This document shows positions 25,144 through 62,400 of a stretch of 64,000 nt of DNA, one piece after another. The notes under the pieces were generated by a model. It ran no database searches, was not told the DNA's origin, and saw nothing but the letters and a program-made list of their open reading frames with translations. This stretch comes from Streptomyces calvus (lineage in GTDB: Bacteria > Actinomycetota > Actinomycetes > Streptomycetales > Streptomycetaceae): the NCBI RefSeq assembly GCF_006782915.1, contig NZ_VCNP01000058.1, positions 1 through 64,000 of the forward strand, in the 5' to 3' direction. Position 1 is the first letter of the stretch. Each line of letters opens with the position of its first letter. The translations under genes and the position numbers were made by a program.

Positions 25144-25986
25144 ATGGAGATCGATCGCGCCGCCTCGGGCGCCGTGCTCAAGCGGGAACGGGTGCGCGAC
25201 GCGATCCTCGAACTCATCGAGGCGCGCCGGCCCGGCGACGCCATCCCCTCGGAGCGCAGCCTGTGCGCCCTGCTCGGCGTGTCCCGCCCGACGCTGCGCG
25301 CCGCGGTGGACGAACTCGTGGTGGCGGGACTGCTGGTGCGCCAACACGGCCGCGGCATGTTCGTGGCGGCCGAGAAGATCACGCAGGAGCTGGTCCCGGA
25401 GCGCAACTCCTTCGCCGTGCCCCGGGCCGGCGGGCTGTGGACCAGCCGCGTGCTGGAGTTCCGCACCCTGCCGGCGGGCGCCCGGGTGGGCCGCAGGCTG
25501 CGCCTGTCGCCGGCGGCGCGGATCCGTTACGTGGCCCGTCTCCGGCTGGTCGACGGCTCACCCGTGGCCATCGAGCACCTGCACCTGCCGGCCGACCGGG
25601 TGCCCGGACTGACCAGGGCGGAACTGGAACAGGGCGATCTGTACGAGCACTTCAGGGACCGGCACGGCGTGCAGGTCGCCGAGGCGGTGCAGTCCATCGA
25701 GCCGACCGTGGTCACCCGCGCGGAGGCGGACCTGCTCGAGGTGCCCGAACTGTCACCGGCCTTGCTGTTCGAGCGGCTCACCACCGACGCCGGTGACCGT
25801 CCGGTCGAGTACGTCCACTCGCTCTACCGGGGCGACCGGTACCGCATCGTCTCCCGGCTCGCGCTCGGCCCCCGCACCGTGCCCGCGCCGGCCGAGGGCC
25901 ACCACCCCGGCATTCCTCCCGGCGACTTCACGGCCGGCCGGCCCGTCACCTTCTCCACACGGGGCGTGGTGCAGAGCGACCGGTGA
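25144..25986 (+). CDS. GntR-family regulator (HutC/UTRA type)
   Basis: 280 residues. The winged helix-turn-helix (VRDAILELIEARRPGDAIPSERSLCALLGVSRPTLRAAVDELVVAGLLVRQHGRGMFVA, about 18-75) is followed by a UTRA effector domain (SRVLEFRTLPAGARVGRRL, RIRYVARLRLVDGSPVAIEHLHLP, PTVVTRAEADLLEVP, PVEYVHSLYRGDRYRIV). The ATG at 25144 has GAGAGG at 7-nt spacing; an upstream in-frame TTG is less likely. UTRA regulators usually sense phosphorylated or amino sugars. Being divergent from the GH16 gene, it probably controls that gene and itself. It is the last gene before the polyene cluster. Confidence 0.92.
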   Translation: MEIDRAASGAVLKRERVRDAILELIEARRPGDAIPSERSLCALLGVSRPTLRAAVDELVVAGLLVRQHGRGMFVAAEKITQELVPERNSFAVPRAGGLWTSRVLEFRTLPAGARVGRRLRLSPAARIRYVARLRLVDGSPVAIEHLHLPADRVPGLTRAELEQGDLYEHFRDRHGVQVAEAVQSIEPTVVTRAEADLLEVPELSPALLFERLTTDAGDRPVEYVHSLYRGDRYRIVSRLALGPRTVPAPAEGHHPGIPPGDFTAGRPVTFSTRGVVQSDR

Positions 25987-26362
25987 CGGGGCCTGTGCTT
26001 CCGCGACGGTGGCGTGGCGTTGCGGCGGGCCGGTGGCCCGGCGGTCCTGCCGTCGGCTGCGCCCCGGGCCCGCCCGGCGAGGCGCGCACCGTGCCCGGCG
26101 GCGGCGACCCGGGCGCGCCCCGCACCCGCCCCCTGTGCCGCAAGACTCGGAAATTCCTTAGCCGTTCCGGTGCTTGCATGGCCCCCACGAGGACGGCGCG
26201 TGAGTCGGCGCAGGCTGTGCGTCCCGGTCCACGGCAGGAGTGGCCCCGGCGCCGCTCCGCCGGAGGATGCGCGTCTCACGTCGAATGCCGCCGCTTGCGG
26301 TCCGCGGGCGCGGCGACGACTCCCGCCGACCGGTCCTCTCCGTGGCGGTGGAAAGAGAGAAG
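25987..26362 (+). promoter_or_regulatory. Cluster-edge promoter region upstream of the GDP-mannose dehydratase
   Basis: 376 nt with no convincing gene between the GntR stop and the dehydratase start. It holds one clear element, the 16-nt PAS-LuxR-type box listed separately at 26146, and a TTGCAT at 26174-26179 that could serve as a -10. The rest is GC-rich without other recognisable structure. This appears to be the left boundary of the biosynthetic cluster. Confidence 0.5.
26146..26161. promoter_or_regulatory. PAS-LuxR (PimM/NysRIV/AmphRIV)-type operator upstream of gmd
   Basis: CTCGGAAATTCCTTAG matches 14 of 16 positions of the consensus CTVGGGAWWTCCCBAG that I recall for PimM-family activators of polyene clusters. 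It is a dyad with an AATT-like centre, 201 nt before the dehydratase ATG. A second copy sits before the first PKS gene. Confidence 0.7.
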
Positions 26363-27400
26363 ATGTCCAAGCGCGCACTGATCACCGGAATCACCGGACA
26401 GGACGGCTCGTACCTGGCGGAACACCTGCTGAGCCAGGGGTACCGGGTGTGGGGGCTCTGCCGGGGGCAGGCCAACCCGCGGAAGGACCGGATCGCCGAG
26501 ATGATCCCGGGCCTGTCCTTCGTGGACGGCGACCTGATGGACCAGGGAAGCCTGGTCTCCGCGGTCGACCTGGTCCAGCCCGACGAGGTGTACAACCTGG
26601 GGGCGATCTCCTTCGTCCCCATGTCCTGGCAGCAGCCCGAACTGGTCACCGAGGTCAACGGCACCGGCGTGCTGCGCATGCTGGAGGCCATCCGCATGGT
26701 CAGCGGCCTCAGCAAGTCCTCCGGCGGTGGCTCCCGGGGCCAGATCCGCTTCTACCAGGCGTCCTCCTCCGAGATGTTCGGCCAGGTCGCCGAGAGCCCG
26801 CAGAGCGAGACGACCCGGTTCCACCCGCGCAGCCCGTACGGCGTGGCCAAGACCTTCGGCCACTACATCACCCGCAACTACCGTGAGTCGTTCGGGATGT
26901 ACGGCGTCTCCGGCATCCTCTTCAACCACGAGTCGCCGCGCCGCGGCGCCGAGTTCGTGACCCGGAAGATCACCCTGGCCGTCGCCCAGATCAAGCTCGG
27001 CCTCATGGACAAGGTGAGCCTCGGCAACCTGGACGCCGAGCGGGACTGGGGCTTCGCCGGCGACTACGTGCGGGCCATGCACCTGATGCTCCAGCAGGAC
27101 GAGCCCGGCGACTACGTCGTGGGCACCGGACGGATGCACACGGTGCGCGACGCGGCCCGCATCGCCTTCGAGCACGTGGGCCTGGACTGGCGCGACCACG
27201 TGGTGGTCGACCCCGGGCTGGTGCGGCCCGCCGAGGTCGAGACGCTCTGCGCGGACGCCACCAACGCCCGCAAGGAACTGGGTTGGGAGCCCGAGGTCGA
27301 CTTCGAGCAGCTGATGCGCATGATGGTCGAGTCCGACCTGCGCCAGGCCTCGCGCGACCGCGACTACAGCCGGCTGGTGGCCGCCGCCGGCAACTGGTAG
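26363..27400 (+). CDS. gmd: GDP-mannose 4,6-dehydratase (mycosamine pathway)
   Basis: 345 residues, extended SDR. The cofactor site is ALITGITGQDGSYLAEHLL, then RGQANPR, ASSSEMFG (134-137) and catalytic SPYGVAK (Tyr159, Lys163), with HESPRRGAEFVTRKI and DWGFAGDYVRAMHLMLQQ. It converts GDP-mannose to GDP-4-keto-6-deoxymannose in the cytoplasm. The protein resembles, from memory, NysDIII/AmphDIII of the nystatin and amphotericin clusters, where it starts GDP-mycosamine synthesis, and like them it lies next to the six-module PKS gene. The ATG at 26363 is preceded by GGAAAGAGAG. The aminotransferase and glycosyltransferase that should follow in the pathway are not in the window. Confidence 0.93.
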   Translation: MSKRALITGITGQDGSYLAEHLLSQGYRVWGLCRGQANPRKDRIAEMIPGLSFVDGDLMDQGSLVSAVDLVQPDEVYNLGAISFVPMSWQQPELVTEVNGTGVLRMLEAIRMVSGLSKSSGGGSRGQIRFYQASSSEMFGQVAESPQSETTRFHPRSPYGVAKTFGHYITRNYRESFGMYGVSGILFNHESPRRGAEFVTRKITLAVAQIKLGLMDKVSLGNLDAERDWGFAGDYVRAMHLMLQQDEPGDYVVGTGRMHTVRDAARIAFEHVGLDWRDHVVVDPGLVRPAEVETLCADATNARKELGWEPEVDFEQLMRMMVESDLRQASRDRDYSRLVAAAGNW

Positions 27401-27777
27401 GCGCGGCCCCGCCGCCTCCGCCCCGGCGCCACACACTAGGGATTTCCGCAGACGAACCGCCCGAGACTGGGCCCATGGTCTGCGGAACTGTGTGCACGGT
27501 ACGCGCGCCGCGGGCGTGCTCCGGGGAAGGTGCCGCGGCGGTATCCGCCCGGCGTCGCGCCGGGAGCCCGCCGCGGACGGGCGGCCCCCGGCGCCCCGTA
27601 CGGCCCGGACCGCCCGGGGCGTGACCTCCCGCGCGGGGCACGCCCCGCCGGCCCCGCCCCCTGACTCCCTTCCTCCGGACACCCCGGTCGTCCCGCCGAA
27701 CGGCCGTCCCGGACTCCCGGTGCCGCCACCGGACCTCCAGCCGTCCGCCGGTCTTCTTCCAGATGGGTTGCGTTGAA
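27401..27777 (+). promoter_or_regulatory. Promoter and long leader of the six-module PKS gene
   Basis: 377 nt between the dehydratase stop and the PKS start. It begins with a PAS-LuxR-type box (27436-27451). The transcript would then have an unusually long leader of roughly 300 nt, including a hairpin CCCGGCG-TCG-CGCCGGG (27548-27564). No coding potential with a ribosome binding site was found. Confidence 0.5.
27436..27451. promoter_or_regulatory. PAS-LuxR (PimM/NysRIV/AmphRIV)-type operator upstream of the PKS gene
   Basis: CTAGGGATTTCCGCAG matches 15 of 16 positions of CTVGGGAWWTCCCBAG. It is 36 nt after the dehydratase stop and 327 nt before the PKS ATG. In characterised polyene clusters such boxes overlap the -35 region of activated promoters, so transcription probably starts near 27475. 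Confidence 0.78.
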
Positions 27778-56442
<28,665 letters not shown>

Positions 56443-56452
56443 CGGAGCGACC

Positions 56453-59400
56453 ATGACCACGCCCAGCGAAAAAGTTGTCGAAGCTCTCCGGGCCTCGCTC
56501 AAGGAGACCGAGCGGCTGCGCCGGCAGAACCGGGACCTCGTGGCCGCCGCCGCGGAACCCGTCGCCGTCGTCGCCATGAGCTGCCGCTACCCCGGCGGCG
56601 TCACCTCCCCCGAGGACCTGTGGCGGCTCGTCGACACCGGCACCGACGCCATCTCCGGTTTCCCCACCGACCGCGGCTGGGACCTCGACGCGCTGCGCGA
56701 CGCAGGCGTCGACGCGCGCGGCCACTCCGTCAGCCAGCAGGGCGGATTCCTCGACGGCGTCGCCGACTTCGACGCCGCCTTCTTCGGGATCTCGCCCCGC
56801 GAGGCCGTCTCCATGGACCCGCAGCAGCGCTTGCTGCTGGAAACCTCCTGGGAGACCCTGGAACGCGCCGGCATCGACCCGCAGAGCCTGCGCGGCAGCG
56901 CCACCGGCGTCTTCGTCGGCACCAACGGCCAGGACTACGCCTACCTGCTGGTCCGCTCCCTGGCCGACGCCACCGGCGACATCGGCACCGGCATCGCCGC
57001 CAGCGCCACCTCCGGCCGCCTGTCCTACACCCTCGGCCTGGAGGGCCCCGCGGTCACCGTCGACACCGCCTGCTCCTCCTCCCTGGTCGCCCTGCCCTCC
57101 GCCGTCCACGCCCTGCGCGCCGGAGAGTGCACCCTCGCCCTGGCCGGCGGCGTCAACGTCATGTCCGCGCCCGGCTCCCTGATGGAGTTCAGCCGTCAGG
57201 GTGGACTGGCCGGCGACGGCCGCTGCAAGGCCTTCTCCGACGACGCCGACGGCACCGGCTGGTCCGAAGGCGTCGGCATGCTCCTCCTGGAGCGGCTGTC
57301 CGACGCCCGCCGCAACGGCCACCCCGTCCTCGCCGTCATCCGCGGCTCCGCCGTCAACCAGGACGGCGCCTCCAACGGCTTCACCGCCCCCAACGGCCCC
57401 GCCCAGCAACGCGTCATCCAGCGCGCCCTGCACACCGCGGGACTGACGCCCGCCGACGTCGACGCCGTCGAGGCGCACGGCACCGGCACCCCGCTCGGCG
57501 ACCCCATCGAGGCGCAGGCACTCCTCGCCACCTACGGGCAGGACCGCGACCCCGAACGGCCGCTGCTGCTCGGCTCCGTCAAGTCGAACATCGGGCACGC
57601 GCAGGCCGCCGCCGGTGTCGCCGGCGTCATCAAGATGGTCATGGCGATGCGGCACGGCGTCCTGCCGAAGACGCTGCACGCCGACCGTCCGTCCCGGCAC
57701 GTCGACTGGACCGCCGGCCACGTCCGCCTGCTCACCGAGCGCACCGACTGGCCGGCAACCGGCCGGCCCCGCCGCGCCGGCGTGTCCTCGTTCGGCATCA
57801 GCGGCACCAACGCGCACGTCGTCCTGGAACAGGCCGAACCCGTCCCGGCACCCGACGAGCCCACCACGCCCGCCCTCACCCCGGCGGTCGTGCCCTGGCC
57901 GGTCTCCGCCAGGACCGAGGACGCCCTCGGCGACCGGCTCACCCAGATCACCGCACCCACCGACGCCACCGCCCTCGACACCGGCTACTCCCTCGCCACG
58001 GGCCGCTCCGTCTTCGAGCACCGGGCGGTGCTGCTCACCGGCGCCGACGGGGTGCCCGCCGAGGTCGCCCGCGGCCGCGCCACGGAACGCACACTGGCCG
58101 TCCTCTTCTCCGGCCAGGGCTCGCAGCGCCCCGGCATGGGACGCGAACTGTACGCGCGGTTCCCGGTGTTCGCCGAGGCCCTCGACGCCGTACTGGACCG
58201 GCTCGACGGCGCCCTGGAGCGCCCGCTGCGCGACATCCTCTTCGCCGGACGCCGCACCCCCGAGGCGGACCTCCTCGACACCACCGGCTGCACGCAGCCC
58301 GCACTGTTCGCCGTCGAGGTGGCGCTGTACCGGCTCGTCGAGTCGTGGGGCGTCGTACCGGAGTTCGTGGCCGGACACTCCGTCGGCGAGATCACCGCCG
58401 CACACGTCGCCGGGGTGCTGTCCCTGGACGACGCCTGCACCCTGGTCGCGGCCCGCGCCCGGCTCATGCAGGCCCTCCCGGCGGGCGGCGCCATGATGGC
58501 CGTCCAGGCCACCGAGGAGGAGGTCACCGCCCGGCTGACCGACGGTGTGGCCCTGGCCGCCGTGAACGGGCCCGAGTCCGTCGTCGTCGCCGGCGAGGAG
58601 ACCGACGTCCTCGCCCTGGCCCACGGGTTCGCGGTGGACGGCCGCAAGACGCAGCGGCTGGCGGTGAGCCACGCCTTCCACTCGCCGCTCATGGACCCGA
58701 TGCTCGAGGAGTTCCGCCGGGTCGCGGAGACCCTCACCTACCACGAGCCCGTCGTCCCCGTCGTGTCCAACGTGACCGGGACGATCGCCGAACCGGGGCT
58801 GCTGTGCTCGCCGGACTACTGGGTGCGCCACGTCCGGCGCACGGTGCGCTTCGCCGACGGCGTGCGCGCCCTGGCCGACGCCGGCGCGAACGCCTACCTG
58901 GAACTGGGCCCGGACGGCGTCCTGACCGGCCTGGCCGCGCAGGTCCTCGACGGCACCGCCGACACCGTCTCCGTGGCGGCCCTGCGCAAGGACCGCGCCG
59001 AGGAACGCGCCCTGCTCACCGCGCTGGCCCGGCTCCACGTCGCGGGCGTCGGCGTCGACTGGGCACGCTGCTTCGACGGCACCGGCGCCCGCCGCACCGA
59101 CCTGCCCACCTACCCGTGGCAGCACGAGCGGTACTGGCCCGTCCTCATGGCCGCCGCCGGTGACGTGACGGCCGCCGGGCTCGTCTCCGCCGAACACCCC
59201 CTGCTCGGCGCCGCGGTGACCCTGGCCGGACTCGACGGGGTCCTGTTCACCGGACGGCTCTCCGCGCAGACCCACCCGTGGCTGATGGACCACACGGTCG
59301 GCGGCGTGGCCGCCTTCCCCGCGACCGGCTTCCTGGAACTGGCCGTCCGCGCCGGCGACCAGGTCGGCTGCGACCGCATCGACGAACTCACCCTCGCCAA

Positions 59401-62400
59401 ACCGCTCATCCTCACCGAGAACGCCGCCGCCGTCGTCCAGGTGTGGGTCGGCGCCCCGGACGAGACCGGCGCCCGCAAGGTCACCGTCTACTCGCAGACG
59501 GTGGACGACCCGGAGCAGCGCTGGACCGAGCACGCCAACGGCGTCCTCACCACCGGTGAGCGCACCACGGCCTTCGACGCGAGCGTCTGGCCGCCGCGCG
59601 GCGCCGTCGCCGCGGACCTGGAGGGCTTCTACGAACGCACCGAGTACGGCCCCGTCTTCCAGGGGCTGCGCGCCGTGTGGCGGCGCGGCGACGAGGCGTT
59701 CGTCGAGGTCGCCCTGCCGAGCCAGGTCGACGACGCCGAGTACTACGGCATGCACCCGGCGCTGCTGGACGCGGCCGTGCAGTCCGTGGGCTTCGTCGGC
59801 GTCGGCGACGGCAAGAAACTCCTGCCGTTCTCCTGGTCCGGGGTGTCGCTGCACGCGGGCGGCGCCTCCGTGGTCCGCGTCCGGGTCGCCCGCACCGGCG
59901 AGGACTCCGTCTCCATCGCCGCGGTCGACGTCGAGGGCGCGCCCGTGCTCTCCGCCGAGTCGCTGATCCTGCGCGTCCCCTCCGCCATCCAGGCTCCCGC
60001 ACTGCGCAGCAGCGAACAGGACGGCCTGCTCCGCCTCCACTGGACGCCCGCCACCGACGCCGGCACGGACACGGACGTCCGCCACGCCGTCCTCGGCACG
60101 GGACTGCCCGGAACCACCGTCGCCGCCCTGGCCGACAGCCTGGCCGCCTCCCCGCCGCCCGCCCTCGTCCTGGCCCCGCTGGACGGCAGCGGCGGCGAAC
60201 TGCCCACCGCCGCCCACACGCTCACCGCGCACGCCCTCGACCTGGTGCGCCAGTGGCTGGACCTGGACCCGTCCGCCCCGTGCCGGCTGGTGTTCGTCAC
60301 CCGCGGCGCCGTCGCCGCCGACACCGGCGAACCGGTCCGCGACCTCGCCGCCGCCGCGGCCTGGGGCCTGGTGCGCAGCGCCGCGACCGAGAACCCGGGC
60401 CGCTTCGCCCTGCTCGACCTCGACCCGGACACCGGCACCGACACCGACGAGGCCGGCCTCGACGCGGTCCTCGCACGGCTGCCCGGACTGCTCGCCGACG
60501 GCGACACGCAGTTCGTCGTCCGCGACGGCACCGTACGCGTCGCCCGGCTGGCCCGGCTCGCCGGCGGCGAGAGCCTGCTCCCGGCCGCCGGACTGCCCTG
60601 GCGGCTGGACAGCGACGACCGGGGCACCCTCGACGCGCTCACCCTCGCCCCCTGCCCGGAGGTGCTGGACGGCCCGGTAGGCCGTCAGGTGCGCCTCGAC
60701 GTGCGGGCTGCCGGGCTGAACTTCCGCGACGTGATGAACGCGCTCGGCATGTACCCGGGTGAGGCGGGACTCCTCGGCTCGGAGGCGGTCGGCGTCGTCA
60801 CCGCCACCGGACCCGAGGCCACCGATTTCGCGCCGGGCGACCGGGTGATGGGCATGGTGCCCGGCGGCCTCGCCGACACCGTGCTCATCGACGAGCGCTA
60901 CCTCGTCCGCGTCCCCGACGCGTGGACGGACGAGCAGGCCGCGTCGACGCCGCTGGTGTTCCTGACCGCCCTGTACGCGTTCCGTGACCTGGCGGGTCTG
61001 CGGGCGGGGGAGTCGGTGCTGGTGCACGCCGGTGCGGGCGGTGTCGGCATGGCGGCGGTGCAGTTGGCCCGGCATCTGGGTGCGGAGGTGTTCGCGACCG
61101 CGAGCGAGGGCAAGTGGGACACGCTGCGCGGGCTGGGTCTGGACGACGATCACATCGCGTCGTCGCGTGATCTGGGCTTCGAGGAGAAGTTCCGGGCTGT
61201 GACCGGCGGCCGGGGCGTGGACGTCGTACTGAACGCGCTCGCGGGTGAGTTCGTGGACGCGTCGTTGCGGCTGACGGCCGATGGTGGCCGGTTCCTGGAG
61301 ATGGGCAAGACGGACATCCGCGACCCGCGGGCGATCGACCGGGTGACGTACCGTGCCTTCGATCTGGGTGAGGCGGGTCCCGAGCGTACGCGGGAGATGC
61401 TGCGGGAGCTGGTGGGCCTGTTCGCCGAGGGCGCGTTGAGTGCGCTTCCGGTGCGGGTGTGGGACGTGCGGCGGGCGCGTGAGGCGTTCCGGTTCATGAG
61501 CCGGGCCCAGCACGTCGGGAAGATCGTGCTGCGGATGCCGCCGCGCTGGAACCCGGACGGCACCGTCCTCGTCACCGGCGGCACCGGCGGCCTGGGCCGG
61601 GAGCTGGCCCGCCACCTGGTGTCCGCGCGGGGCGCGCGCCGCCTGCTGCTGGTGTCGCGCAGCGGCATCGAGGCAGAGGGCGCCGCGCAACTGCGGGACG
61701 AACTGGCCGCCGCCGGCGCGGTCGTGGACATCACCGCCTGCGACGTGGCCGACCGCGAGGCGGTCACGGCCCTGCTCGCCGGCATCGACCCGGCCCACCC
61801 GCTCACCGCGGTCGTGCACACGGCCGGCGTCCTCGACGACGGTGTGGTGACGTCGTTGTCGGCGGAGCGGGTCTCCGACGTGCTGCGGCCCAAGGTCGAC
61901 GCCGCCTGGCACCTGCACGAGCTGACCCGGGACCTCGACCTCGCCGCCTTCGTCATGTACTCGTCGGTGTCCGGTGTGATGGGCAGCGCCGGTCAGGGCA
62001 ACTACGCGGCGGCGAACGTCTTCCTGGACGCGCTCGCGCAGCAGCGGGCCGCCTCCGGCCTGCCCGCCCTCTCCCTCGCCTGGGGAGCCTGGGCGCCGAG
62101 CGCCGGCATGACCGGCAGCCTCTCCGACGCCGACATGCAGCGCATCGCCGCCTCCGGCGCCGCCCCGATCCCCGTCGAGCGCGGCCTGGCCCTCTTCGAC
62201 ACCGCCACCGGTTCCGCCGAAGCCCTCGTCGTGCCCATCGGCGCCACCGGCGGCGACCTGCGCATCCCCGGCGCGGTACCGCCGCTGCTGCGCAACCTGG
62301 TACGCGGCACCCGGCGTTCGGCCGCGACCGCCGTCGGCGGCGCGAGCACCGCCGCCGACCTGACGCGCCGCCTCCTGGCCCTTCCCGAGGACGAGCGCGT

